Source of the DNA: Pneumocystis sp. 'macacae'
Lineage: Eukaryota > Ascomycota > Pneumocystomycetes > Pneumocystales > Pneumocystaceae
Direction: 5' to 3'
DNA: 64,000 nt
Assembly (NCBI GenBank): GCA_018127085.1
Contig: CM030726.1
Span: forward strand, 248,001 to 312,000
The translations under genes were made by a program, and so were the position numbers. Below, one piece after another: positions 48,892-61,748 of the stretch. Each line of letters opens with the position of its first letter. The stretch's first letter is position 1. The notes under the pieces are model-generated. The model made no database searches. It worked only from the letters and a program-made list of their open reading frames with translations, and was not told the origin of the DNA.

Positions 48892-50292
48892 TTAAGCAAC
48901 TACTAAGGATGAACGTTGTTTTATATTTGATACTCCGTTTGATATTCGAGTAACATGCGAGCAATCTTTAAGAACAGAAACATGATTTAAATTCTGAATT
49001 GAGAGAGAAACAGAGTCATGGTAAGCATTTTTCTTCCATATTTCGACTTCCATTCCTCCACGCACAATAGCGGTACGCATAGTTGATAAAAGATTATGTG
49101 CGCCATTGCTATGATTGTAAATACCGCCATTAAAAGCAGCTGTTGAATCTTTCCCAATAGCAGACATAATTAGTGAACGTCCGCCAGGATGTGAATCAAT
49201 AAAGTTACTAACATCATAAACAATACCAGAAATTAATATAAGTGGCCGTATTTTAGCTTGTTCTTGGTATTCTTCGAATTCGATGACAGGAAGTTGATCA
49301 AGAGGAATACCCCAATCAAGTTTTTTTTTCAATTGGTCAAGTTTTTTCTGTTTTTGTTGCAAAATACCTTTTTGAACTTCATTTGATGGAAACTCTTTTA
49401 AATTATGTGCCATCCCAAGAATTTTAAATAGAATAATTAACCACTTGGTAGGGTCATATTGATACCAGAAAATAGCATTTCTATAATCCATAGGGAATTC
49501 ATGGTGAAAATTATGATAACCTTCTCCAAGTGTTGCGAAAGCAGTAAATATATGATCTCGAGATGAATGTCTATCGTCAAAGGGTTGATCTCCAACCCAA
49601 TGAGCTAATGAATTTACACAAAATGTAGCATGTTGAACGAAAACAAGACGACAAATGCCTGAAAAAAAAAAACCTCCACGCCAATCTCCCCAACCAAGAC
49701 CTGCAACAAACATTGGAAGTAAAAATCCCATTGTTAAAACTATCTTAAAGTAATTTTTATGTTGCCATATAACTACAGGATCTGCTTTGAGGTCTGAAAT
49801 ATCAGAACGACCAGCATTTTTAGGATTTTGTTTAATAAGCATCCATCCAAAATGAGAATAAAAAAGACCTTTTTGTACTGAATATGGATCTTTATCGGTA
49901 TCAGTATACCGATGATGTGCACGATGATTGCGTGCCCACCAAAGGATAGAGCCTTCTACAGCACCTCCTCCAAGCATTGCCATGATGATTCTTAAGAATA
50001 GTGTTCCATTGTATGATCTATGAGACCATAGACGATGATATCCCCCTGTAATTCCAAATCCTGTTAAAAAATAATATACAATTGACCACAAAAATGTGTT
50101 ATAATATAATTTTGTTGTAAATATACCATAAAGTCCTAAGATTGGTGTTCCAACAACTATAATGCTATTAATCCAATTGATTTTCTGATACCAATTTTTA
50201 AAATTCCATGGATCATCATATATATTTCCATTTTTTTTGTTTCCTTCTTGATATAATTCACTATGCTTATTGAATTTTTCCTGCATCTTCAA
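48892..50292 (-). CDS. OLE1: Stearoyl-CoA delta-9 desaturase with cytochrome b5 domain
   Basis: ER enzyme that puts the delta-9 double bond into palmitoyl- and stearoyl-CoA. Single exon of 466 codons (Met at 50292 or 50286). The three histidine boxes are complete: [27 protein letters not shown] and [17 protein letters not shown]. Four membrane segments include [18 protein letters not shown] and [18 protein letters not shown]. The C-terminal cytochrome b5 part keeps [20 protein letters not shown], with the first haem His. The second haem His is probably in [12 protein letters not shown]. Intronless, unlike nearly all neighbours, and longer than most in coding length. Upstream 1.1 kb holds a 34-bp palindrome. 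Confidence 0.96.
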   Translation of the reverse strand: MKMQEKFNKHSELYQEGNKKNGNIYDDPWNFKNWYQKINWINSIIVVGTPILGLYGIFTTKLYYNTFLWSIVYYFLTGFGITGGYHRLWSHRSYNGTLFLRIIMAMLGGGAVEGSILWWARNHRAHHRYTDTDKDPYSVQKGLFYSHFGWMLIKQNPKNAGRSDISDLKADPVVIWQHKNYFKIVLTMGFLLPMFVAGLGWGDWRGGFFFSGICRLVFVQHATFCVNSLAHWVGDQPFDDRHSSRDHIFTAFATLGEGYHNFHHEFPMDYRNAIFWYQYDPTKWLIILFKILGMAHNLKEFPSNEVQKGILQQKQKKLDQLKKKLDWGIPLDQLPVIEFEEYQEQAKIRPLILISGIVYDVSNFIDSHPGGRSLIMSAIGKDSTAAFNGGIYNHSNGAHNLLSTMRTAIVRGGMEVEIWKKNAYHDSVSLSIQNLNHVSVLKDCSHVTRISNGVSNIKQRSSLVVA

Positions 50293-51419
50293 AATATTTA
50301 TATATATTTAGAATTAAAAAACTTCCCCCCATCAAATGAAATCCCCAATAAATTTAGGGACACATATGTGCTCGTGTAATTTCTAGAATATCTATTAATA
50401 TAAATAATATTTTTTCTTAAAATATATTTACTTTTATTATTTATACTGAAAAATAATTAATATCTTTATATATTAAAAATTATTGGTGATCGAAAAATTT
50501 TATAAAATGTAAGTGCAAAAATAATTATTGTATAGTTTTAAACTGATAAATCATATAGATATGTAATTTTTACTTTTATTTATTTTTTTATAAATTCCTA
50601 AAATTTAAGAGTTTTTATTTTAAATAGATAATAAAAATGAATTTTTAAGTGTTAAAATCATATATTAACATCTTACAATGTATTTTTGGTTAACAAATCT
50701 TTTAAAAAAAAATCGTAAAATTCAATTATTAAAATAATGCAATATATATTAGTGTTTCAAAAAAAAAAAAACAATATAGCTGCATGTTTATTCACTGTTA
50801 AATTTATTTAATTCTTACGTTTTTATGCATCGAAAGTCATTTTGCTTAAAATAATCTAAAATATCAATAATTTTAAATATTTGCCATTGAATACAATCTA
50901 AGTATCAGAAAATTTATTAATTTAAAAAACAAAAATACATTTGTTTTACGTAAATTATATATTTAAGATTTGAATTAGAGTAAATCTTTAAAAGAGAATA
51001 TATTTTACTTGAAATATTTTTATAAAAATATTTCAAGTATACGAAATCAAGTATATAAATGGTTATAGAAATTTTGTATATTAATCCCATAAAATATATA
51101 AATATATATAAGGATTCAATGAAAAATATGTAAAATAAGAAAAGTGATGAGATAACTAAGTTATTGATCCAATCTGTTGATAACCTACCCATACAATATA
51201 TCAACTAAATTATTGAATGTTTCAACATGAACGATAATAGTTTTATTTTTTGTCTCAACACCAAATATGGCTATTTCAACATGTGGACACTAACTTTATA
51301 AAGAAAAAATGATAAAGGTTTAGTAAAAAATAAAAATTTCATGTATCTATAAACGACACCATGCATACATGCATAATATAATTGATAATCTTTATACTGA
51401 AGGAAAATTGATTACTATG
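50293..51419. other. Intergenic 1.1 kb, OLE1 promoter
   Basis: AT-rich, no open frame of note; carries the perfect 34-bp palindrome at 51006-51039. The RING gene 3' end is at the right edge. Confidence 0.55.
51006..51039. repeat. Perfect 34-bp palindrome
   Basis: The half-site is TACTTGAAATATTTTTA; the second 17 bases are its exact reverse complement with no spacer. Located 714 bp upstream of the OLE1 start. Confidence 0.8.
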
Positions 51420-53674
51420 TCAAATATTAGTCATAGATATATTTGTGTTATGTCTTTCAGTTGTAATGTTAGATGTAGATGACTCGTTTTTTCGTGAATT
51501 CACGCCCTCTGCCCTGCATGTGGGACATGTATTACGACCAGTCATTAACCACTAAAGAAATAATATGTTAAAGCATATTTATAAACTCATAAATGCTTAC
51601 TTCATCAATACAAGCTTTATGAAAAAAATGTTTGCATTTATTAAGTTCACGGCATTCCTCTCCAATTTGGTAATTATTTAAGCATATAACACATCTCTCA
51701 TCAAGATAAACATCAGCAACCGATGAATTAACAGATAACACGTGTAAGCCGCCCGCTGATTCTATTTCATCTTTTGTAGCAACGGGGGACTTAGCTGGTC
51801 CAATCAAGGATGATAATAATAGCATGTCTTCATACGTGGGTGACTATAAAATATTAGAATAATCAAAAAATATATAATTCTACATCAGTAAATAAACTAG
51901 GTGTAGTAAGAATCGGATGATCTTCTGGATAAGAACCACCAAGAACATATATAATCCATGATCTAGTTGAATTATGTCGATTATCAGCGTTGTTATTTTC
52001 GGGATTAATAGTATTATTGCTTTCAGTTCTACTAGTTCCACTATTAGTAGTCCTACTAGCATCATCATTGCTAGTTCTTTCTGTGTCATTGTTATTAAGA
52101 CCAGAAATATCATTATCAACTAAATTTCTATTTTCATGAACATGTTCATTAGTACCTTGAGACCTTTGAATGAACAAATTCTCAAGGTAAGGACTACGAC
52201 GTTGCACATTAGGTGCTCTTAAGTGTGACGGAACTTGCGTATTCATATTGAATTGTGTAGTTTGATCTATCGATCTTGGATTCTGAGAATCAGACACGGG
52301 AGCTGAAAGTGGCTGCATTATATTTAAATGGCCATTTGGCACTTCACTATTAGACATTTCGTTCATAAGACTCGTAGAATTATAAGCAAATCTTTCCGAG
52401 ATCGGAACAGAATGAGTAGATGGACCAGGTTGGAAAAAATTCTGTTCATTCTGTTCTCGACTCCCTGCATTCCTATGATAGGATGTCTCATAATTAAGAG
52501 GCATGTTAACCGATAAATTTGCAAGAGTGTCGAAAAAAGGAGAAGTATGTTGTGTATTGGGATCGGTCATATCTCGTGGAGGAACTGATCTAATCCCAAC
52601 AATAATTATAGGCACAAGCCTTGGATTTTGCAAATCGTCTTCTCCCTGCTGAGTATTTCCTTGTGAATTTCCAAAACGAAACATACGGAAAAAATTAAGA
52701 GGTTGAACTGACGTACTCTCTTCATTTTCATTTGGTATACCACCTCCATTTTCACTCCCACCATTTCTTAACGCCGCTGCAAGTCGCCCATTTTGTAATG
52801 CTCTCAAAAAACTTTCAAAACTTCCATCAACAATATGTGAATCTCTATCATCCGTAGAATTTTGAGACAAAGCAATATCATGTGCTTCGGCAATTGCCTG
52901 TTCGTTATTCCCAACAAGAGATGCAGCAGTAGCTGCCGCTGCTACTGATAATAAGCGAGAAAGCATGGCTGCTTGATCTTCTCCTGGACGAAGAGAAATT
53001 GCGTTAAGTCCTCCTCCATTAAACGAATGCTGTATAATCGCATCATTATTTGCTCTTATACGCCCTGATACCTCAAGTGCTCTTCTTGTATTTCTAGATA
53101 ATGTGTTGTTACGCTGTGATCGCCGAATAATTCCCCTAAAAAGTGGACGCTCGGTATTCGCTGGTGATTCTATTGTCGATCTTTCTAGAAAATTTTCCCC
53201 TCCTGGTATATCAATCAGAGGGAAATCTCTGACAGAAAAGCTGTATCCGCTTCTATTTAACGCATATAAATCTAAGTGCTCTGCTGTCATAAGCTGATTT
53301 GGTGATACTGAAAAATGTGTTTGTGGTAGCTCAAAAACCGTATTTCTTCGCAAAACTGATGACCCAAACACCGACCTTCTCCTTGTACCAACAGAATACG
53401 GAACCCTTGAAACCGATGTTGTATGGTGTCGGTTTGGAGAAAGACCACTCAGACGAGAAAATGCAGTTAAATGCCGCCGAAATCGTCCCACTCTTGAAAC
53501 ACTCGTGTTTGTCCCTGTTCCTTCTCCACTACCTCTCTCTCCATGGTTCCCACTCTCTGACGACACGTCTCTCGTTGTATTGTAATGATGACCACTCTGC
53601 AATGTTCCCAGTCCTTCAGAATTCCGTAAAACAACCTCATGTCTTCTGCCTGGCAACGATGATGTCTGTCCCAT
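51420..53674 (-). CDS. RING-H2 E3 ubiquitin ligase with possible N-myristoylation signal
   Basis: The long first exon (53674-about 51890) encodes a Ser/Asn/Arg-rich disordered region with WIIYVLGGSYPEDHPILTTP near its end. The second exon gives SPTYEDMLLLSSLIGPAKSP and CVICLNNYQIGEECRELNKC, then KHFFHKACIDE. The third gives WLMTGRNTCPTCRAEG and ends ISMTNI. Zinc ligands read C-x2-C...C-x-H-x2-H-x2-C...C-x2-C, a RING-H2. Start choice matters: ATG at 53674 gives MGQTSSLPGRR, a myristoylation-type N-terminus, while the in-frame ATG at 53701 (MKSLRGIKAMGQ) would hide it. Relatives are fungal RING proteins of unknown substrate. Confidence 0.88.
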
Positions 53675-54723
53675 TGCTTTTATCCCCCTCAAAGATTTCA
53701 ATCAATCAATCACAATGTTTTTGTTTTAATTTTCCCTTAAATCTTGTTTTTTTTTTTCAAAAAAAACACCCTTCAGACAAATATCCCCTCAATCTCTTTG
53801 TATACTAGTTTTTACGTGAAAACGCCTTTTATTTCTCCAAATATATTCCTTTTCCTCTTTTTTCAAGATTTTTGTTCAAACACCGTTCCGGGTGGTTCTG
53901 TTTTAAGGCCGTCGGTAATGAACGAGTACCCGGTCATTTTTATATGGAAAATAAAATAAACGCAAAATAGATATAAGTTTAAGAAGATGCATGAAGGATT
54001 CTTGTGTATTCAGAGAGGGTTTTTCTGTGTTTCTATGCAGCAATCCTGTTTAAGATCCTTTTTAGTGAGTAGTAGGCCTTTTTAAGTAGAAAATACACAG
54101 AAGATGCACTGAGAAAATATAGGAGGCATTTTTTCCTATATTCATAGAGGATTTGTGCTGATTTAGCACGAAATACGCGCAAAACATGCATCTTAGTGTT
54201 TTTGTCTGTCATTTCCGCGGCAACAGTTTCCATGGGAACAATCTTAGTGATTTCTGGGGACTGTTGCTGATATGACGGTTTCTATGGAAACCATTTCAGC
54301 ACAAACGATTGCCAGTGTCGCTTTTATAGTCAGTTGCCAGAGCAACTATTACCTGGCAACTATACTAGAAACGCCAAATCGTTGTTCTAATAAGACATCT
54401 GCATCATTGATGCTTTGGCAGTCACTGTTACCATTTACTGCTCACAGTCACTTTGCTGACGATGGTTGTTTCTGCGGCTTCTCTTGCTTTAGCAACCACT
54501 TTCTAGAATGATCACAATTCTACGAGAATGATTGTGGCGCTAGTGTTGTCTGGAAACCAGTGTTTCCTAAGTAAGTAGTGCTTTAATAACAAGTATTACC
54601 AGTGCAACAATTTGGTTTCCATAGCGACTATTGTTACCTTAGTGACCACGGTCAGTACCTGTGATTTAACGTCTTCGACGTCTGCGGTATTTGCACCATA
54701 TTTGCATTCTATTTGTCCAGAGA
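53675..54723. promoter_or_regulatory. RING/SMC2 divergent promoter with X-box cluster
   Basis: From about 54200 the DNA becomes less AT-rich and fills with imperfect palindromes of the X-box form GTTNCC-N2/3-GGNAAC. Sites: 54211-54224, GTTTCCATGGGAAC 54226-54239, GTTTCTATGGAAAC 54278-54291, GTTGCCAGAGCAAC 54333-54346, 54347-54360, GTTTCCATAGCGAC 54615-54628 and GTTACCTTAGTGAC 54633-54646, with further half-sites between. Two CAGTCAC (HomolD-like) copies are at 54419-54425 and 54445-54451. The last X-box is 77 bp from the SMC2 start. X-boxes are bound by RFX factors (Sak1, Crt1/Rfx1 in yeasts). Confidence 0.7.
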
Positions 54724-57700
54724 ATGCATCTTTCAGAGATCATTATTGACGGATTCAAGGTTTTTTGTGTATTTATATCTATTTTTTCTTATATGTTTAG
54801 AGTTATGCCCATAGAACAGTAATTGATGGATTTGATACATCTTTTAATGCAATTACGGTTTTTGAAAGAAAAAGAAGTTTTGATGTGTTTTATGAGAAAT
54901 ATAGGGACCTAATGGAAGTGGAAAATCGAATATTTTGGATGCAATTTGCTTTGTTTTGGGAATTACAAATATGACGACAGTTCGTGCACAGAATCTTCAG
55001 GATCTTATTTATAAGCGTGGACAAGCAGGGGTAACGAAGGCCAGTGTAAGTATTGTTTTTGATAATTCGGATCCAAAAAAAAGTCCTATTGGGTAAAGAA
55101 GAAATGCGTATTTCAGTGGCTAATAGGAGGTTAAGCTTTGAAGATCAGAGTCAGATCACAGTAACGCGCCAGGTGTGTTTCTTTGCGTGGTTTCTTTGAG
55201 GCTAATGGAATAGATTATTATGGGTGGGATGAGCAAATACCTTATTAATGGGCATCGTGCTCAGCAACAAACCGTTCAAAACCTTTTTCACTCTGTTCAA
55301 CTGAATATTAACAATCCAAATTTCCTGATCATGCAAGGGAAAATTACGAAAGGTTAGTATTTTAAAATGCTCCTGTTTTTGAACTTATAATTGTTTTACA
55401 TTAGTCTTAAATATGAAAAGTATGGAAATTCTTTCAATGATTGAAGAAGCTGCCGGCACGCGAATGTTTGAAGAGCGCAAGGACAAGGCTATTAGGACAA
55501 TTGCTAAAAAAGACAAGAAGGTTGAAGAAATAAATACTCTTTTAGCAGAAGAGATAGAACCAAAGCTTGAGAAACTTAGACAAGAAAAGAAGGCATTTCT
55601 TGAATACCAACAAATTCAGTCAGATTTTGAGCATTTTACAAAAATAGTTAATGCATATGATTATTTAAAATTTAGTGTTTGGTTTATTTTTCTATGACAA
55701 TAAGAGTTTAATCAATACAGGATAAATTGATCGAATTCGAAACAGACTTACAAAATAAAAATACTCGAGTGATAGATTTGGAGCACAATATTAAAGCTAC
55801 TAAGTCTGAAGTGACATCTATTGAGAAAAATATTGAAAGATTAAAAGGAGAAAGAGAGATTCAGCTTAGAAAGGGAGGAAATTTTCAGACATTAGAGAAC
55901 AATTTTAAGAACTGTTCTGATGAATTAGTACGACTTAACGCGCTTATTGAGCTTAAAGAAGGAAGTTTACTAGAAGAAAAGTCTAAATTGACTAAATTAG
56001 AAGAAACAGTACAGGATGTATTATTTTATTGTTATTCAAATACAATTACTTATTAAAATAGCTTTACGCGTCTTTAGAAGAAAAGAAAAAAGATTTTTAT
56101 ATTATAGAAAAATATTATAATGAATTAAAAATGGAATTTGATCTTAAAAATGATGAAATGAATAAAAAAGAAGAGCTTTTACAAACATTATCTACCGGTA
56201 TTGCTGCTAGAGAAGGCCAAACAAATAATTATACGGATCAATTACAAGGTATTATGATTATATTTTCTATACATTTATTTATGTTCTTTAAAAGAGGCTA
56301 GAAATAATCTCAATCGAGTAATGACAGAAGAAAAACAAATTATATTAAAAATGAATCATTCTCAAAAACGAATTGCAGAAATGGCACCAAATGTTAAAAA
56401 AGCACAGAATGAAAATCAAGTTTTACTAAATGGCCTTGAGAAAATGAAACAAGAATTAAAAGCAATAGAAGAAAAAATATCTTTATTAGGCTTACAAAAT
56501 ACTATTGATAGTAATTTTTATGAAAAAAAGAGTAATTATGAAACAAAGATAAACGATTTAACTGTTCAATATGAAAATTGTAAAAGAAAAGTTTCAAATA
56601 TTGATTTTACATATTCGGATCCTTATCCAGGATTTGATCATTCGAAAGTTTTAGGATTTGTAGCACAATTATTTACTCTTGATGAGAAAAATTATAAAGC
56701 ATCTACAGCGCTGGAAATATGTGCAGGTGGACGTCTTTATAATGTTTGTTTTTTATATTTATTTAAAAAATATAATTAATTATTTTAAGGTTGTAGTTAA
56801 AGATGAAGTTGTTGCTACTCAGCTTCTTCAGAATGGTCGTTTGAAAAAGAGAATTACAATTATTCCTTTATCAAAAATATCATCTATAAAGATTTCTCAA
56901 GAAGTAAATGCTTTGATATAAAAAATGTAATTGATTTTTTTAGAAAATTGCTATGGCTCAGAAACAAGCTCCTGGAAAAGTGAATTTAGCATTAGATTTA
57001 ATTAATTATAAAGAAAATGTTGGTGCAGCTATGGACTATGTATTTGGATCTACAATTATTTGTGAAGATGCTGAAATTGCAAAACAAATTACTTTTAATC
57101 CTAATATATCTTTAAAAAGTATAACTTTAAATGGAGATATTTATGATCCTTCTGGTACACTTTCTGGAGGCTCCAGTACATCTTTAAGTGGTGTTTTGGT
57201 TCAATTGCAGAAATTAAATGAATTTAAAAATGAATTAGATACCTATAATAATAAATTATCAGAAATTAATATATTTCTTGAAAAAAACAAAGAAAAACTC
57301 GAGAAAATATCTTCTTTGAAAAAACAATTTGATCTTAAATTGCACGAAATTAAATTAACTGAAAAACAAATTAGTTCTAATTTAGCGTCGAAAGTAATAT
57401 TTTTATTGAAAATACGTTTATTCTTATAGATTATAGGTTATTAATGAGATGAAAGAGTTAGAATCTAATATTGAATTATATAAAAATAATATAACTGAAG
57501 TAAAATTTAAACAAGAACAATATAAAAAAGATATTAAGGAGATAGAAACGGATATGGAAGAATTTAAAAATAATAAGGACTTTAAACTTTTGCAGTTGCA
57601 GGTTTTTTATTATATATATATGTATATATTAAGAAATTTTAGAAAACAGTAGAAAAATTAAAAGTTATTATTGAAGAACAATCTGAAAATGTGAAACTTA

Positions 57701-59043
57701 AATATAAAGAATATCAATCTTTGAAATTGGAAATAGGTAAAGTTTCTCTGTATTTTGTTTTGTTTAACTTTCATTAGAGCAACTTGAAGGGGATCTTGTA
57801 AATATTCAAAAACAATTAAAAGAAAATTCTTTCTCAATTTCTTCTCAAGTTTCTGAAATATCTGTCCTTAAACATGAACAAACGAAAGTTAAAGTATCAA
57901 TTAACATAATTCATTAAATATATTTATTATAATTAGGAGAATTATGAAGAAATCCAAAAAGCTTTAGAAAGTGAACGAGCTAAATTGACTAGGTATGATA
58001 AAGAATTTGAGTTTCTTGAAAATGCTTTAAAAACAAAGATAAGTTATATTTCTGAAACAAATCTTGAATTACAGTCACTTCGATATGAAATAAATAGACT
58101 TACTAAAGATAAACAAACTACTGTTCATTTATTAAAACAAATGGAAACTGAGCATGAATGGATCTTAGATGAGAAAGAGTAAATTTATTGATAATATATA
58201 TATATAATAACTTTTTAAGAAATTTTGGAAAACTTAATACAATTTTCGATTTTTCTAAACATGATATAAAAAAATATAAGGAATCATTAACTAATCTTTC
58301 TGAAAGATCTCAAACTTTAAAGAAAAAAATTAATCCGAAAGTAATTAATATGATTGATGGAGTTGAAAAAAAAGAAAATGCATTAAAAACTATGGTTAAA
58401 ACAATTTATAAAGATAAACGCAAAATTGAAGATACAATCAGAAGTCTTGAAGATTATAAAATGGAAGCTTTACAGAAGACATGGAAAAAAGTTGATAGGT
58501 ATATTTTAAATTTATTTTGGTTCATAGTATTAAATAGTAAAGTGATTTTGGCAAGATTTTCTCAGATCTCCTTCCAGGAAGTTTTGCAAAATTAGTATGT
58601 CCTGAGAAAAAAACTATATCTGATGGTCTTGAAATAAAAGTATGCTTAGGTAAAGTTTGGAAAGATAGTTTAGCTGAATTAAGCGGTGGTCAGAGGTAAA
58701 ATTATACAATTTTTATTTTTGAAAAGAGAAAACTTATTTTTTTATAGATCTCTTGTTGCCTTATCTCTTATTATGTCACTTTTACAGTTTAGACCAGCAC
58801 CAATGTATATATTAGATGAAGTTGATGCTGCTCTTGATTTAAGTCATACTCAAAATATTGGGCATCTTATTAAAACAAAATTTAAAGGGTAATTTGTCTA
58901 GTTATAACATATGATATCAATATGATAATAATAGAGCACAATTTATTGTTGTATCATTGAAAGATGGCATGTTTTCAAATGCAAATAGGATATTTACGAC
59001 AAAATTTGTTCATGGATATGGATCAGTTGTAGAAAGAACATAA
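54724..59043 (+). CDS. SMC2: Condensin subunit SMC2
   Basis: ATPase subunit of condensin for mitotic chromosome compaction. The N-terminal head is spliced from three exons: [31 protein letters not shown] and [19 protein letters not shown] (Walker A), then [20 protein letters not shown], which is SMC2-specific. [20 protein letters not shown] starts the first coiled coil. The hinge is around 56600-57200 ([35 protein letters not shown]). The second coil leads to the signature [20 protein letters not shown], Walker [21 protein letters not shown] and the end [11 protein letters not shown]. About 18 short introns. Expected about 1,170 residues. Confidence 0.95.
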
Positions 59044-59159
59044 TTTTTATTCTATAATATATACTAAATTCGAATATTTTACAGTCTGTGTAGTGTTTGA
59101 ATCAATATTATGGAATAATAATGTATGACTTTGATAATATGATATTTAATACGATTTTT

Positions 59160-59838
59160 CTAAAATATTCTGTTCTTTTCATCTAAAAGGCGTGTCTTTA
59201 GTTCATCTTCATCTTTTTCTTTCAAGCTACGTCGAGCTCTAAGTATCATTGTTTCACGTTTTCGACGAAGTTGTGCTTCTCGTTGTTCTTTTTCCGGATA
59301 CCACTGGTATGTTTCATCTTGCTTTTGTGTGGATCGTTCTTCTTCTGCTTTAATTCGAGCATATAAATCGTAACGTTTAATCAAATCATCATGCGAAGAT
59401 GTTGGTTTTTTGTCAAGAGATGAAATACGAGCTGAAATAAGATGACTTAAACGTGGAATAAAAAATGGAGGTGGCTAAATAATATCAGCAATCTTTTCAC
59501 TGAACGATTATTTCTTCTATATAGTTTTACATTTGGAAGGTTTCCATGTGTTAAAAGTGTTTCTATAGTTGCTTCTACTGAACCTGTCCTTCCAAGGTCA
59601 TATTCTATTGATTCAATAGGAATATTTGGGAACATTGTATGAATAATCTATATAAGTAACAGCTCAACTCATTGATGTGTCGATTGGTTAAAAAATAAAA
59701 TACCTCAACCATATTTTGAGAAACTTCTCGTCGAGTTCTTAAACGCCTTGTATTGGCAGCTTCATGATTTGAAAAAATCCATTTTAAAGAGAAAAACAGA
59801 ACCAAACAACTTATAACCACAAGTGCACCGTCATTCAT
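59160..59838 (-). CDS. CUE1: CUE-domain ER protein Cue1
   Basis: Recruits and activates the ubiquitin-conjugating enzyme Ubc7 in ER-associated degradation. N-terminal membrane anchor MNDGALVVISCLVLFFSLKW, basic stretch RRLRTRREVSQNMVE, then an intron. The CUE domain MFPNIPIESIEYDLGRTGSV carries the MFP motif, followed by EATIETLL. After the second intron come PPPFFIPRLSHLISARISSL and a charged helix ending RRSLKEKDEDELKTRLLDEK, in the position of the Ubc7-binding region. Three exons, about 190 residues, matching yeast Cue1. Stop lies 116 bp after the convergent SMC2 stop. Confidence 0.87.
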
Positions 59839-60004
59839 TATTTCAAATGTTGTTAATAATAATCAACAGTTCTTAATATCTAAAATATTATTTTTTTTTG
59901 AAATTTGAATGTCTGGATATCGATTGTACATTAAAAAATTATTTAAGCTTAAAAAATCACTGATAGAGTGATTAGAGTTCATAGATAAACAAAATTTGGA
60001 GACT

Positions 60005-61748
60005 ATGAACTCTGGATGGATCCGTCCTTTGGGAGTTCTACGGGGGTTTTATTTTTCTAATGGTTTTTTTCCCTGTACAAGAATGATTTTAGTGAAAAAT
60101 GATCAAATTTTGAATTTAGGAGAGGGAGGTTTTTTAAGTAAAAAAAAGGGATTTTTGATGGTAGAGAATCTATTTTTATTTATTTTTATCTATAATTTCT
60201 CATAAAATTTTACTTACTTTTAGATGTTTTTTCATACATCAAGAATCATTTTAGCTATGAAAGATCCATATATTACACTTAATTTAAGTAGAGATGCTAC
60301 TACAACTGATATTAAAAAGGCGTATTTTAAGGTTTTCTATGTTTCCCTTTTCTTTTAAAATTGATTAAGAATGTTTTTAGCTTGCAAAACAGTATCATCC
60401 AGACACAAATAAAGACAAAGGTGCTCAAGAAAAATTTCTTGAAATTCAACAGGCGTATGAAGTATATATTAATATTTTCATATGAAAAGTGAATTTTATC
60501 CTGTTTTAGATTTTGAGCGATCCAAAAAAACGAAGTAAATATGATCAGTACGGTACATCCGCTTTTGAAAGTGAAAAGTTTAGCACTACAGGATCATCAG
60601 ATTTTGAGGATTTTGGAGGTTTTAGCAGTATGAAAGGGTTTCCATTTGACGATTTATTTGGAGCGTTTGGTTTTGGAGGGAAATCAGGTACACGTAATAA
60701 TGTCAATGAAATATTAGTAGGTGATGATATTGAGGTAGGCGGGTTTTTCAAATTACTAAGCCCGTTTTAATTTTTTTAAGGTTCAGACAAGTATTTCATT
60801 TATGGAAGCAGCGAAAGGAGGAACAAAATCGATTCATATAAATCTTATGGCGACATGTAAAACATGTTTTGGAACAGGTTTGAAATCGGGCCAAAAACGT
60901 AGTGCATGTCAACGTTGTGGGGGGACTGGTACTAGAGTACATATTATGCATGGCGGGTTCCAAGTTGCTAGTACTTGTGAGTACTGTAAGGGTGCAGGAA
61001 TTACCATTTTGCCAGGATCAGAGTGTTGGAGTTGTAATGGAAATGGTATAGTTAGAGAAAAAAAAGCTATTAAGTTGGATATTCCAGCAGGTAATCTTTA
61101 ATATTATGATGGTAGACTTATTTTATATTTTAAAGGAATTGAAGATGGTATGCGTATTCGACTTACTGGTGAGGGCAATGCACCTCAGGCTACTGTTTCT
61201 CCAAGAAAAACCAAGAATGGTGATTTATATGTACGTATTCGTGTTATGCCTCATGCTATATTTCGAAGAAAAGGCTCAGATATTTTCCATACAGTGATAA
61301 TACCCATGACTACTGCAGCATTAGGTGGTACTATTAAAGTTCCTACGCTAGATGATGATGTCGAACTAAAGATCCCTTCTGGAACAACAACAGGTGATGT
61401 GATTGTTATGAATGGAAAGGGTATAGAGCGTTTACATAGTAATGGTATAAAAGGAGATATAAAATATGATTTTAAAGTTACTATACCGAAGTATAGCATT
61501 TTTTTTTCATTTATTTTTTAATGATTTCAGAATACTATCTTCTTATGAGCGAATGTTGCTTGAGCAACTTGCTACATCAATGGGTGATCATACTGCAAAA
61601 AAAGATAATCTACAGTAAAAAAATACGTTATATTTTTACATTAATTAATTTTTTTAGGACAGATCAAAAGACAGAATCTGATAAAAAACCTCAAGAGGGT
61701 TTTTTTAAAAGAACGTTTCGGAAACTGCAGCATTCTAATGATTCCTAA
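60005..61748 (+). CDS. MDJ1: Mitochondrial DnaJ-type co-chaperone
   Basis: Type I J-protein, partner of SSC1 in the matrix. The J domain reads [38 protein letters not shown] (with HPD) and [15 protein letters not shown] Gly/Phe-rich linker follows ([20 protein letters not shown]). Four zinc-finger repeats are complete: [24 protein letters not shown] and CWSCNGNG. The C-terminal substrate domain has [40 protein letters not shown] and [15 protein letters not shown]. The end is [13 protein letters not shown]. The upstream start [17 protein letters not shown] gives a basic presequence and joins in phase to [12 protein letters not shown]; initiation at 60225 is the alternative. Confidence 0.92.
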
